Source: Bacteroidaceae bacterium (GTDB lineage: Bacteria > Bacteroidota > Bacteroidia > Bacteroidales > Bacteroidaceae). From it: 64,000 nucleotides of DNA. The stretch lies in the NCBI GenBank assembly GCA_017526905.1, contig JAFXQT010000011.1, positions 1-64,000 on the forward strand, read 5' to 3'. Shown here piece after piece: positions 51,224 through 60,800 of this stretch (position 1 is its first letter; every line of letters begins with the position of its first letter). The notes beneath the pieces were generated by a model. It made no database searches. It worked only from the letters and a program-made list of their open reading frames with translations, and had not been told where the DNA came from. The position numbers and the translations under genes were made by a program.

Positions 51224-51314
51224 AGCCCCGGCGGCCGTGGCGCCATGCCCCACCCCGCCCCCTTCATACACCTTATTATATATAAATAACGACACATCAA
51301 AACAACATCGCACT

Positions 51315-51929
51315 ATGTTTTCTGGAATAGTTGAAGATATGGCCACTGTAGTGGCCATCCAGCACGAACAGGACAACGTACACCTGACACTGCGCAGCCC
51401 GTTTGCCGAAACACTCAAGATAGACCAAAGCATAGCCCACAACGGCGTCTGCCTCACCGTGGTGCGCACAGAAGGCGACACCTACACCGTCACCGCCATG
51501 CGCGAGACGCTGGAACGCAGCAATCTCGGCCTGCTCAACGTGGGCGACCAGGTGAATGTGGAGCGCTCCATGCTGATGGGCGGCCGCCTGGACGGACATA
51601 TCGTACAGGGCCACGTTGACCAGACGGCACGCTGCATAGCCATCGAGGATCAGGAAGGCTCGCACGAGTACACCTTCCAGTACGACAGCACGCCTGAGAT
51701 GGTGCGCCGCGGCTATTTCACCGTGGACAAGGGTTCCGTCACCGTCAACGGCGTCAGCCTCACGGTTTGCCGCCCCACAGCCGACACCTTTGCCGTGTGC
51801 ATCATCCCCTACACCTACGAGCACACCAATTTCCATGCCATCAAGGTGGGCAGCGTGGTCAACATAGAGTTCGACATTTTGGGCAAATACATCGCCCAAT
51901 ACCAGAGCCGACTGCAAGAACTGAGCTGA
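51315..51929 (+). CDS. ribE: Riboflavin synthase alpha subunit
   Basis: This 204-residue enzyme joins two lumazine molecules to give riboflavin. The duplicated lumazine-binding barrels begin MFSGIVEDMATV and, in the second half, GHIVQGHVDQTARC. Each repeat has the substrate motif: HNGVCLTVV and VNGVSLTVC. MFSGIVE at 51315 is the invariant family start; upstream codons belong to the leader. It is a single gene. It supplies precursor for the FMN and FAD that the NQR complex in this window needs, although the two are not linked in one operon. Confidence 0.96.
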   Translation: MFSGIVEDMATVVAIQHEQDNVHLTLRSPFAETLKIDQSIAHNGVCLTVVRTEGDTYTVTAMRETLERSNLGLLNVGDQVNVERSMLMGGRLDGHIVQGHVDQTARCIAIEDQEGSHEYTFQYDSTPEMVRRGYFTVDKGSVTVNGVSLTVCRPTADTFAVCIIPYTYEHTNFHAIKVGSVVNIEFDILGKYIAQYQSRLQELS

Positions 51930-51997
51930 AAAGTACAAAAAAACGCCCTTCAACGCATTTTTTTTGCCAAAATCATTGCCAGACAAAAATAAATGCC

Positions 51998-52006
51998 TAC
52001 CTTTGC
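51998..52006 (+). promoter_or_regulatory. -7 promoter box for tRNA-Ser
   Basis: TACCTTTGC lies 27 bases before the first base of the tRNA. Confidence 0.7.
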
Positions 52007-52032
52007 AGCCGGAAACAAAAATCCTACGGATT

Positions 52033-52120
52033 GGAAGTTTGGGTGAGTGGCTGAAACCACCAGTTTGCTAAACTGACGTACGGGTTTACCGTACCGGGGG
52101 TTCGAATCCCCCAGCTTCCG
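52033..52120 (+). tRNA. tRNA-Ser (GCT anticodon)
   Basis: An 88-base cloverleaf has acceptor GGAAGTT/AGCTTCC with discriminator G. The anticodon loop TTGCTAA carries GCT at 52067-52069, which reads AGC/AGU serine codons. A long variable arm (GTACGG...CCGTAC) is typical of class II tRNAs, and the T-arm is GGGGGTTCGAATCCCCC. CCA is not encoded. A promoter box lies upstream and a hairpin downstream. Confidence 0.95.
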
Positions 52121-52131
52121 CAAGGATTGGA

Positions 52132-52165
52132 AAAGCCCGCTTGGCAAAACCGCCGAGCGGGCTTT
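52132..52165 (+). terminator. Terminator after tRNA-Ser
   Basis: AAAGCCCGCT (52132-52141) pairs with AGCGGGCTTT (52156-52165), followed by CGTTCT. Confidence 0.75.
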
Positions 52166-52287
52166 CGTTCTATGCGGGTGGGATTGCACCACTTGTTTAG
52201 CCCTTTATGTAAGCGCTAAAGAATATGCCGGTACGATTTAGCTCAGTTTTTTTACGGCTACTATGTAGGAATACCGACAAAAAAGGC

Positions 52288-52296
52288 TACCTTTGC
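52288..52296 (+). promoter_or_regulatory. -7 promoter box for the helicase gene
   Basis: TACCTTTGC lies 24 bases before the ATG at 52312. A start at 52303 would leave almost no leader. Confidence 0.7.
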
Positions 52297-52311
52297 AGCC
52301 AAATGCAGCGT

Positions 52312-54237
52312 ATGAACACATCGCCTACAGCTCTGTTGCAGCAGCAACGCACCCTCCTCCAGGCCGAATATGCCTACGAGAAGGAGGAGTTCCAGCGAAT
52401 CACCGAGGCCACAGGCGTGGCGCGCAAGGTGGCGCGCGGGCTGGCGTGGTTCCCGCTCGCGCTGGGGCGCAGCTACCGCAACTCGCTGGACCAGCTTGTG
52501 GTCGAGGTGACACGCACAGAGGCCCTGGACACCGACCACCAGTTCGAGCCAGGCAAGCCAGTGTGCTTCTTCGCAGAGGATGCCTCTGGGCTGCGACACG
52601 GCAGCGGAGGCATGCTGCACTACTACAAATTCGTGGGTCAAGTGAGCTATGTGGAACAGGACCGCATGGTGGTGGTCGTGCCCGACGGCACGGCCGTTGA
52701 ACAGCTGCGCGAGGCCGGGCACCTGGGCGTGCAGCTCTATCTGGACGAATACACCTACCGACTCATGTTCGAGGCCCTGGACCGCGTGATTGCCGCCAAG
52801 ACAGGGCGCCTGGCCGAGCTGCGCGAGATATTCCACTCAACCATGCCCACCAGCAAGTTCACGTTTGATGCAGTGCGCTTCCCCTGGCTGAACACCAGCC
52901 AGCAAGCGGCCGTGAACGAGGTGCTCTGGGCCAAGGACGTGGCCGTGGTGCACGGACCTCCAGGCACGGGCAAAACCACCACGCTTGTCGAGGCCATCTA
53001 CGAGACACTTCGGCGTGAGAGCCAAGTGCTGGTGTGCGCCCAGAGCAACATGGCCGTGGACTGGATTGCCGAAAAACTGGTGGACCGCGGCGTGTCGGTG
53101 CTGCGCATCGGCAACCCCACCCGCGTCACGGACAAGATGCTGTCGTTCACCTACGAACGCCGCTTTGAGAGCCACCCGCTCTACGAGCAGCTATGGGCCG
53201 TGCGCAAGGCCATTCGCGACCTTTATGCCTCCCGCACAGGCAGCAGCGACACGCGCCACCAGAAAATAGCACGCCTGCGCGACCGCGCCACCGACCTGGA
53301 ATACACCATCAACCAAGCGCTCTTCCAGGACACCAAGGTGATTGCATGCACGCTGGCAGGCTCGGCCAACCACGTGCTGGACGGCATGAAATTCGGCACG
53401 CTGTTCATCGACGAGGCCGCACAGGCCATGGAGCCCGCCTGCTGGATTCCCATTCAGAAGGTGCATCGCGTTATTCTGGCAGGCGACCACCGGCAGCTGC
53501 CACCCACCATCAAAAGCCCTGAAGCCATGCGCGGCGGACTGGGACGGACGCTCATGGAAGCCATCGTGGAGCAGAAGCCGCAGGCCGTCAGTCTGCTCAC
53601 TGTGCAGTACCGCATGGCCGACGGCATCATGCAATTCCCCAACCACGAGTTCTACCAAGGTCTTTTAGAGAGCGCACCCAACGTAAAATACCGTGGCATC
53701 CTGGACTGGGACACCGCCATGGAGTGGGTGGACACTGAGGCCATCGAGCCCGCCGGCAACAAGTCTGCTGCCCCACCCTTCGGCGCCACCAACGGCGAAC
53801 AGGCGGCCGGCCTGTCCAAGGTGAATCCGGCCGAGGCACGCCTGACCATTGACACCCTGCAGGCCTACTTCGAGAAAATCGGGAAGGACCGCGTGGTGGA
53901 AGAACGCATCGACGTGGGTATCATCTCGCCCTACAAGGCACAGGTCAACCTGCTGCGACACATGCTGAAGAGCGACCGCTACTGGCGTCCGCTGCGCGGG
54001 CTGATCACAGTCAACTCGGTGGATGGCTTCCAGGGGCAGGAACGCGACATCATCGTCATCTCTCTGGTGCGACATAACGACGAGGGCGACATCGGCTTCC
54101 TGCGCGACCTGCGGCGCATGAACGTGGCCATCACCCGTGCACGCATGAAACTGATCATTATCGGACACAAGCCCACCCTCTGCCGCATGCCTTTCTACAA
54201 GCGGCTGGCAGCCTACGTGGACGAACTGACGCCGTGA
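52312..54237 (+). CDS. SF1B (UPF1/IGHMBP2-like) DNA/RNA helicase
   Basis: This 641-residue helicase has motif I VHGPPGTGKTTTLVEAIYE, motif Ia VCAQSNMAVDWIAEKL, motif II LFIDEAAQAMEP, motif III ILAGDHRQLPPTIKS, motif IV VQYRMADGIMQFPN, motif V VNSVDGFQGQERDIIVISLV and motif VI NVAITRARMKLIIIG. The N-terminal beta-barrel region (about 85-150) resembles the 1B domain of the AAA_12/DNA2-NAM7 group. It is likely a nucleic-acid translocase in repair or RNA metabolism; its partner is unknown. ATG at 52312 suits the promoter at 52288-52296; 52303 is an alternative three codons upstream. The C69 peptidase gene follows after 66 bases. Confidence 0.92.
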   Translation: MNTSPTALLQQQRTLLQAEYAYEKEEFQRITEATGVARKVARGLAWFPLALGRSYRNSLDQLVVEVTRTEALDTDHQFEPGKPVCFFAEDASGLRHGSGGMLHYYKFVGQVSYVEQDRMVVVVPDGTAVEQLREAGHLGVQLYLDEYTYRLMFEALDRVIAAKTGRLAELREIFHSTMPTSKFTFDAVRFPWLNTSQQAAVNEVLWAKDVAVVHGPPGTGKTTTLVEAIYETLRRESQVLVCAQSNMAVDWIAEKLVDRGVSVLRIGNPTRVTDKMLSFTYERRFESHPLYEQLWAVRKAIRDLYASRTGSSDTRHQKIARLRDRATDLEYTINQALFQDTKVIACTLAGSANHVLDGMKFGTLFIDEAAQAMEPACWIPIQKVHRVILAGDHRQLPPTIKSPEAMRGGLGRTLMEAIVEQKPQAVSLLTVQYRMADGIMQFPNHEFYQGLLESAPNVKYRGILDWDTAMEWVDTEAIEPAGNKSAAPPFGATNGEQAAGLSKVNPAEARLTIDTLQAYFEKIGKDRVVEERIDVGIISPYKAQVNLLRHMLKSDRYWRPLRGLITVNSVDGFQGQERDIIVISLVRHNDEGDIGFLRDLRRMNVAITRARMKLIIIGHKPTLCRMPFYKRLAAYVDELTP

Positions 54238-54303
54238 CGGCCACCGCTGCACACACCTACCCCCACACCATAACGCATTCACACATTAACACATACACTA
54301 AGC

Positions 54304-55941
54304 ATGAAACATTTTCTCAGAAGCATGGCTGCATGGCTGCTGCTTGCCATGGCAACGCCATCCCACGCCTGCACCAACCTTATTGTAGGCAAGAAGGCAT
54401 CGGCCGACGGGTCGGTTATGATTACCTACAACGCCGACGACTACGGCTCCTACGGCTACCTGCGCCACTACCCCGCCGCACAGCACCCCAAAGGGACGAT
54501 GCGCAAATTGTACCACTACGAAACCAACAACTACCTGGGCGAGATTCCTGAGGCAGCCTACACCTACAACGTGATGGGACAAATCAACGAGCACCAGCTC
54601 AGCATCATGGAAACCACCTTTGGCGGACGTGAAGAGCTGGTGGACACCACCGGCCTGATGGACTACGGCGAGCTGATGTATGTGACGCTGCAACGCGCCA
54701 AGACTGCCCGCGAAGCCATCAGCGTTATGACCAAGCTCGTCGAGGACTATGGCTACCAGAGCGAGGGCGAAAGTATCACCATAGCCGACCCCAACGAGGC
54801 TTGGGTGCTGGAAATCATCGGCAAAGGCCCCGGCAAGAAAGGCGCCGTATGGGTGGCACTGCGACTGCCCGACGACTGCATCACAGCCCACGCCAACCAG
54901 GCACGCATCACCACCTTCCCGCTCAAGGACAAGGAGAACTGCCTCTATGCCAAGGACGTGATCAAGGTGGCACGCGAGCACGGATGGTTCAGCGGCAAGG
55001 ACAAGGACTTCAGCTTCCGCGATGCCTATGCACCGCTCGACTTCGGCGCGCGCCGCATCTGCGAAGCTCGCGTGTGGAGCTTCTTCAACCACCACTGCAA
55101 GGGCATGGAGCGCTACCTGCCCTTCGTGCTGGGCAAAGACAAGGAATTTGAGGAAATGCCCTGGTGCGTCAAGCCCGATGCGCCCGTAAGCCTGCACGAC
55201 CTGAAGATGGACATGCGCGACCACTACGAAGGCACCATCATGGACATGACTCAGGATGTGGGCATGGGCCCTTACGAGGCGCCCTACCGCCAAACACCCC
55301 TCTATTTCGAGGTGGACAGCGTCAAATACTTCAACGAACGCCCCATCAGCACCCAGCAGACGGGCACCAGCTACGTGGCGCAACTGCGTTCCTGGCTGCC
55401 TAACCACATCGGCGGCGTGCTGTGGTTCGGTTGCGACGATGCCAACATGCTGGCCTACACGCCCGTGTATTGCTGCGCCACAGCCGTGCCCAAGTGCTAT
55501 GACGAGCGCACGGCCGATGCCTTCCACTTCAGCATGCAGAGCGCCTTCTGGCTGCAAAACTGCGTGGCCAACATCATTTACGCCCGCTACTGCCAGCTCT
55601 TCCCTGAATTGCAGACCGTGCGCGACGGTTTGGAAGCCCGTTTCGAGCAGGAGCAGGCTTCCGTCGAGAGCCGGGCACAAGGCATGGCTGCCACCGAGGC
55701 TGTGAAGATGCTCACCGCCTACACGGCCAGCACAGCCCAGCAGATGATGGACGAATGGACGAAACTGTTCGAACGCATACAGGTCAAATACAACGACTTT
55801 GCCGTGAAGCCCGAAGCCGACGGCAAGTTCAAGGCCACGCCTGGCGGCGTAAGTGTTCCGCTGCAGCGTCCCGGCTACCCCCAGCGTTTCCGCCACCTCA
55901 TTGTCGAGAAAGAAGCGGCACGCTACAGCGTTCCTCAGTAA
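54304..55941 (+). CDS. C69-family (PepD-type) secreted dipeptidase
   Basis: This 545-residue protein has a signal peptide ending SHA, after which Cys23 (CTNLIVGKKASADGSVMIT) becomes the N-terminal nucleophile, the hallmark of C69/Ntn peptidases. GQINEHQLSIMETTFGGREE, NEAWVLEIIGKGPGKKG and HANQARITTFP are family motifs. It cleaves dipeptides from peptide N-termini, probably in the periplasm or at the surface, and suits an amino-acid-fermenting, protein-using lifestyle together with the C10 protease nearby. The start at 54304 gives the signal peptide. A terminator stem lies at 56030-56075. Confidence 0.93.
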   Translation: MKHFLRSMAAWLLLAMATPSHACTNLIVGKKASADGSVMITYNADDYGSYGYLRHYPAAQHPKGTMRKLYHYETNNYLGEIPEAAYTYNVMGQINEHQLSIMETTFGGREELVDTTGLMDYGELMYVTLQRAKTAREAISVMTKLVEDYGYQSEGESITIADPNEAWVLEIIGKGPGKKGAVWVALRLPDDCITAHANQARITTFPLKDKENCLYAKDVIKVAREHGWFSGKDKDFSFRDAYAPLDFGARRICEARVWSFFNHHCKGMERYLPFVLGKDKEFEEMPWCVKPDAPVSLHDLKMDMRDHYEGTIMDMTQDVGMGPYEAPYRQTPLYFEVDSVKYFNERPISTQQTGTSYVAQLRSWLPNHIGGVLWFGCDDANMLAYTPVYCCATAVPKCYDERTADAFHFSMQSAFWLQNCVANIIYARYCQLFPELQTVRDGLEARFEQEQASVESRAQGMAATEAVKMLTAYTASTAQQMMDEWTKLFERIQVKYNDFAVKPEADGKFKATPGGVSVPLQRPGYPQRFRHLIVEKEAARYSVPQ

Positions 55942-56029
55942 CACGCCCCCACCACCTGCCCATCGGGCACCTAAGCCAGCCGCCGAGCGACGTAATAACG
56001 CAACCCCCCGTTGGGTTGTAACCGACAGC

Positions 56030-56075
56030 AATCCGCCACCCCCATCGCACAGAAAGCGAATAGGGGTGGCGGATT
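56030..56075 (+). terminator. Terminator after the C69 dipeptidase gene
   Basis: AATCCGCCACCCC (56030-56042) and GGGGTGGCGGATT (56063-56075) form a perfect 13-bp stem followed by CTCTTT. A smaller CAACCC/GGGTTG stem lies just upstream near 56001. Confidence 0.85.
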
Positions 56076-56107
56076 CTCTTTACGGGTGTGTACGAAGAAG
56101 CTGTCTC

Positions 56108-56363
56108 AGAACACACCTTCAACTCGACGTGGGCTAAATCAGACTTCAGGTGTGTTCTATTAATTAATAAATTCTCTATGAATTATCTTTGTTTGCTCTT
56201 GCCTCTTTCCAACATCTTTTGCTCCAAGTCCTTGGGACGTTCTTGAAGTGTCAAGCGTCGCAAGCGCCGAGCGGCCCGCTACGCCCCGGCGGCCTTGAAA
56301 CAAAATCTGTTCGGAAATAGCCTAAGAGCAATTCAAAGCTAATTTATAGAACCCACCTTCAAC
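56108..56363. mobile_element. AT-rich remnant with repeated ends and a transposase-like tail
   Basis: This gap between genes contains AGAACACACCTTCAAC (56108-56123) and a near copy AGAACCCACCTTCAAC (56348-56363) 240 bases apart. An inverse copy AGGTGTGTTCT is at 56148-56158. On the minus strand a 31-codon open tail (56183-56278) ends RRLTLQERPKDLEQKM then LERGKSKQR, a basic C-terminus of the sort seen in transposases. There is no complete gene. It also holds a promoter-like TATCTTTGT at 56184-56192 with nothing downstream. It is best read as a decayed insertion element, but the family is not recognisable. Confidence 0.35.
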
Positions 56364-56411
56364 TTCCGAAAGTTTGATCAGGCCGATTGGGGGGCAAGCC
56401 TGATTGGCAGC

Positions 56412-56927
56412 TTACCGCTTCAGCAGATAGCGCAGCACGAAATAGCCGCCCACTACCTGCAGAGCCATGCCAGGCATACCGATGCGGAAGTCCTGGAAGC
56501 CCTGTGCAAAGGAACCGAGCATGGCCGATTCGATAAGCGAGCCGCCCACCTGATAGGCGAGCACTACGGCCAAGAGCAGGAGCAGGCTCACCGTCTGGAA
56601 CCTGCGGGCCACATAGGCGGCACACACGGCCAACAGCACCGACTTGGCCAGGATGCCGGGCATCACGGCAGCAGCAGGCATGCCAAAAAGCACGGAGTTG
56701 ACAATGGGCGAAGCCACTGCTGTGAGCAGGCCCACCTGCCAGCCGTACTTATAGGCACCCACCAGGGTGAAGAAATAGATGGGCAGCAGCATCAGGCCGC
56801 CTTGCGGAATCAGGTGGCAGAGCTGTGGCAGAGCGATGTTGCCCACCACAAAGAGGGTGGCGGCAAGCATGGCACGCGTCTCGCGGTAACTGAGCGAGTA
56901 GAGCTGAATGGGGTTTGCGTTCGTCAT
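56412..56927 (-). CDS. ECF-type transporter S component (substrate-binding membrane protein)
   Basis: This 171-residue protein is almost entirely hydrophobic with five or six helices (LAATLFVVGNIALPQLCHLI; GGLMLLPIYFFTLVGAYKYG; GLLTAVASPIVNSVLFGMPA). Size, helix count and the SYRETRAMLAAT N-terminus fit ECF vitamin-uptake S components. The substrate is not evident; biotin (BioY), thiamine precursors and queuosine precursors are candidates. It begins 54 bases after the DUF1893 gene on the same strand, so they probably form an operon. No ECF ATPase or T component lies in this window. Confidence 0.7.
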   Translation of the reverse strand: MTNANPIQLYSLSYRETRAMLAATLFVVGNIALPQLCHLIPQGGLMLLPIYFFTLVGAYKYGWQVGLLTAVASPIVNSVLFGMPAAAVMPGILAKSVLLAVCAAYVARRFQTVSLLLLLAVVLAYQVGGSLIESAMLGSFAQGFQDFRIGMPGMALQVVGGYFVLRYLLKR

Positions 56928-56981
56928 GTTTGTGTAGAATAATGTGTTATGGGTTTGTTTTTGTTGAGTGTCGTAGGTTTG

Positions 56982-57422
56982 TCAGCCATTGGGGCGTTCC
57001 ATGCGTCGTTTCTGCATCTCGGCAAAATGCTGTCGCAGCAACGTTTCGACCTGTACAGCAGTGTGTGCCGGCGCAACGATCTGCTCCAACGGGCAGCGCT
57101 GGTCGCCCTCGGGAATAACAATGCGCTCCACCAGCTGGCCATAGGTGTATTCAATGCCGGCCTCGTCGAGCAGCGGCAGTGCGGCACAACACATAACGTC
57201 GGCATAGAGCGAGCGCACAGCCCCGTTCACCACCAGTCCGGCAGCTGCCTTGCCAATCACTTTATCGGCCACGGCAGCCCCATGCAGGCGTTCGGGTTCG
57301 CAATCCAGCAGCCACACCAAATCGCGCACGCCTTTCTGGTTGTAGGTGGTAACTTCGCCCTGCGCATTGCGCACCACGAGCACGCAGTCGGTTTTGTGCA
57401 GGATGTCGATGAGTTTTTTCAT
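56982..57422 (-). CDS. DUF1893-type protein
   Basis: This 146-residue cytoplasmic protein begins MKKLIDILHKTDCVLVVRN. It contains KVIGKAAAGLVVNGAVRSLY, ADVMCCAALPLLDEAGIEYT and CPLEQIVAPAHTAVQV. This pattern matches my memory of DUF1893, a family with a cytidine-deaminase-like fold but often without a proven reaction. The C-terminal QHFAEMQKRRMERP is basic. MKKL at 57422 is chosen because it fits the family and lies 16 bases from a TATATTTGT box. It shares an operon with the ECF S component, which suggests a vitamin or base-derived metabolite as a common theme. Confidence 0.75.
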   Translation of the reverse strand: MKKLIDILHKTDCVLVVRNAQGEVTTYNQKGVRDLVWLLDCEPERLHGAAVADKVIGKAAAGLVVNGAVRSLYADVMCCAALPLLDEAGIEYTYGQLVERIVIPEGDQRCPLEQIVAPAHTAVQVETLLRQHFAEMQKRRMERPNG

Positions 57423-57437
57423 ATCCGTTTGTGGGCG

Positions 57438-57446
57438 ACAAATATA
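57438..57446 (-). promoter_or_regulatory. -7 promoter box for the DUF1893-ECF operon
   Basis: The minus strand reads TATATTTGT, matching TAnnTTTG, 16 bases before the start at 57422. Confidence 0.6.
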
Positions 57447-57550
57447 CGACAAATCCACCAAACGCCGCACAAAAGTGGAAAAAAACTTAGCCAAGCGGTC
57501 ACTTTGGCCTGCATAGTAAAGTCTGCATAGTAACCGCAAAAGGATACAAT

Positions 57551-57581
57551 AAAAACAGGCTCATGGTTACCCTTGAGCCTG
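57551..57581 (-). terminator. Terminator after tRNA-Ala
   Basis: On the minus strand CAGGCTCA and TGAGCCTG pair around a 10-base loop (57556-57563 with 57574-57581), followed by TTTTTATT. Confidence 0.8.
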
Positions 57582-57587
57582 CTTTAG

Positions 57588-57661
57588 TGGAGCATACGAG
57601 ACTCGAACTCGTCACCTCTTGACTGCCAGTCAAACGCTCTAGCCAGATGAGCTAATGCCCC
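57588..57661 (-). tRNA. tRNA-Ala (GGC anticodon)
   Basis: A 74-base cloverleaf on the minus strand has acceptor GGGGCAT/ATGCTCC and discriminator A. The anticodon loop is CTGGCAG with GGC (complement of 57625-57627), reading GCC/GCU alanine codons, and the T-arm is ACGAGTTCGAGTCTCGT. CCA is not encoded. A promoter box lies at 57690-57698. Confidence 0.93.
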
Positions 57662-57689
57662 AGAAGTGTCTTCGTTTCCGAATTGCGCT

Positions 57690-57698
57690 GCAAAGGTA
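57690..57698 (-). promoter_or_regulatory. -7 promoter box for tRNA-Ala
   Basis: The minus strand reads TACCTTTGC, 28 bases before the tRNA 5' end at 57661. Confidence 0.7.
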
Positions 57699-57814
57699 GG
57701 CATAATTCTTGGTCCGGCCAAGCTTTTGGCACATTTTTTTCATCTCTTTGTGCAATTATGGTACCGACGACACGTTTTTGAGGGTGTTTTATGCTGCGCA
57801 TTCCGATTTTTGCC

Positions 57815-57823
57815 TATCTTTGT
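57815..57823 (+). promoter_or_regulatory. -7 promoter box for the C10 protease gene
   Basis: TATCTTTGT fits TAnnTTTG and lies 26 bases before the ATG at 57850, which also argues against upstream in-frame starts. Confidence 0.65.
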
Positions 57824-57849
57824 GCCGTATTTACGCACAAAAAGCAAAG

Positions 57850-60800
57850 ATGAAAAAGATTCTTTTCGCCCTTTGGGCCTTCATCGTTTGTCTGAACCTG
57901 CAGGCCGACCCCATCAGTGCCGAACGTGCACGCACCATCGCCGCACGTTTTGCAGCCAATGCCGATAGCCCACGGCTGGTTCACAAGGCCGCACGCCGCA
58001 GTCCTGCCCGCGCGGGCTCCCATTCCGCAGCAGATGCACCTCTTTATATATATAGCCGTGGCGAAGGCCAGGGCTTCGTCATCGTGTCTGGCGACGACTG
58101 TCTGCCCGAAGTGCTGGCCATTGTCGAGCAAGGCGACTGGGACGAAGCCACCCTGCCCCCCACCCTGCTGGAATGGGTGGACGGCTATGCCGACCTGATC
58201 GAGGCTGCTCAGGCACAGCAGCGGCCAGCCCGGCAGCCACGGCAGGCAGCGGGCACCCGGACCATTCCGGCATTGTGCCAAACCCACTGGAACCAATCGT
58301 GGCCCTACAACAACCGTTGCCCATGGCGCAAGGACGACCCCAACTCCCGCTGTCTCACTGGCTGCGTGGCCACCGCCGCATCGCAGGTGGTCTATTACTG
58401 GCACCGCGACAACCCAAGCCGCTCCGGCTACGCCACACCCACCTATGGCTATGGCTCGCCTGTGACCGAGAGCGTGCCCAAGAACACGCCCCTGCGTTGG
58501 GACCTGATGCAAACCAGCTATGGCGGCAACACCCCCGCCGAGATGCAGAGTGCCGTGGCCGACCTGATGTTCATCACAGGCGCCAGCACATGGCTCACCT
58601 ATGGCAGCAGCACCAGCGGACAGATCAGCGACTTGGTCAACACCCTGAACGGGCAGTACAACCTGAGCAGCACCTGCTGGTACAAGAGCGGCAACTCGCA
58701 GGACTACTGGGAGAAGATTATCATCGACGACCTGGAAGCCGGCCGTCCCATCGTGTACAGCGGCGTGCATCCCACAAACGGCGGACATGCCGTGGTGCTC
58801 GACGGCTACAACCACACCAACAACCTGTTTCACTTCAACTTCGGCTGGGGCGGCCAGGGCGACGGCTGGTACACTGTCGATGACCAAACCGGCATGAACG
58901 GCTTCAACAGTCAGCAGGGCATGACATTCCGCATCCACCCCAAAGCCTACAACGTGGCGGGTAAGATACTGAATGTAAAGCAGGGCGACACCTTTGCCCA
59001 GCGCGTGGACAACACCATACGCGTGTCCTATACCAATCACTCCACGGTGCCGCAAACGGGTATCTACCTGTTCTGTCTCACCGGCAACAACAAACCAAGC
59101 AGCATCGATAAGGCCACACGCAAGGACGAAAGCACGGTGGTTCCCGTGGATGGCACAGGTGTCACCGAATTCACCTTCAAGCCCACTCTGGCCACCTCGG
59201 TCTATACAATCTATCTTACCGATGCCAACTGCACCGTGCTGGACAAAGCGGAGCACATCGGTGTGGCAGCTACAACGCCCGACCTCACACTGCAGGCCCT
59301 CGGCGTGAACGGCGCAGCCACGGCCACCGAAAGCATCAGTGTGGACGGCAGCCCGCAGCAAGTAACCGTGGCCACCGTGTTCAACACATCGGCCACCGTC
59401 ACCGCCAGCCTCAGCAACAGCGCCCAGGCCACCCTCTGCCAGCCATCGCTCACCTGCCAGCTGGACACCTACGATGCCACAGCCGGCTTCGCCAAGAGCA
59501 CCACCAAGAGCCACTCCGACACGCAGTTCACGCCTGCCGGCACTGAGGAGGTCACCTTCGCCTTTACACGGCTGAAGGAGAACGTGCTCTACCGCGCCAC
59601 ACTGGTGCCAACCAGCACCGTCCCCATTACCGGGAGCGATGCACAGGCTGTCTATTTCCGCATCCAGCCTGCCGACCTGGCCATCGCCGCCGCCACCGAC
59701 GATGAAGTGACCCTGACCGGCCATTGGAACGACGAGGCCTTTGCCTCTCTGGCCACCACGCCATCGGCCGTGCGCTACGACCTCACTGCCGTGCAGGGCA
59801 ACGTAAGCCATCCGCAGGCATCCAACCCCAATGCCCTTTTCTATGTGGGCAGCAACAGCGTGGCCAAGGGGCAGAACATTGTCCAGGACGGCATCTGCCA
59901 GCAGCTGGTCGTTGAGCCGGGCTACCGCTTCGCCCCCAAGGAGGCCTTCAAGGCCAAGCAAGCCTCCATGCACATCCGTACCGGCATCGCCGCCTGGAAC
60001 CTGCTGTGCATTCCCTTCCAAGCCGAAGTGCCCACCGGCGCCTTTGCACGTAGGGTGACCGACTATAACAGTTCCGGCGCCGTGAACAAGGCCGACTCTT
60101 TGTCGTCGCCCATCGCCGCCGGTGCCGAACACCTGCTGATGAGCAGCGTGGACGAGCTAACCCTTGCCGGCACCGACTGCACCATACAGCCCACACCGCT
60201 TGACGTGCTGTGCACCACCAGCGTAAAGGTATCGACCATCTACACCACCAAGGACACACAAAACAAGAAACTGGCCGAGGCCATCGGCGAGGCCGAGCTG
60301 CGCATCCCCGACATCCAGGCCACGGCCGACCCCGAGGCCATGCGGCAGCTGTCTGCAACCATCGCACAGGCCAAGGCATGCTTCACGGCTCAGCCCTACC
60401 GCGAACAGATCAAGGCTATGACTGCCACACTCAGCGACGCCCTGGAACAGGCCGAAGCCACACATCTCGACTTCACCGCCGACGGCAAGGTCAACCTGAC
60501 CAGCCTGATACAGAACCCCAGTTTCGAGAGCGGCACCAGCAAGTGGACCATCAAGAAACCTACGGGCGTAAGCTCGACTGCACAGAACATCACCACGTCG
60601 CAAGCCAACTATATGGCTGGGGCCGACGGCGAAAGGGTGCTGTATCTCTCCTACAAGCAGGGGGCAGACAACGCCTATTTCTTCCAGACACTCGACAACG
60701 TGCCCGAAGGCATCTACGAACTGCAGGCTGACCTGGCCTCCGACCGCGACTGCCAGGTGTGCCTCTTTGCCGGCACCGACACGGTGCGCGTGGCAGCCAC

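Noticed and set aside
51224..51314. FMN riboswitch before ribE
   Set aside because: The leader is under 100 bases, and I cannot find the conserved multi-stem core.
57814..60132. 772-codon minus-strand frame opposite the C10 protease
   Set aside because: It is a shadow of a gene with catalytic Cys and His motifs and a signal peptide.
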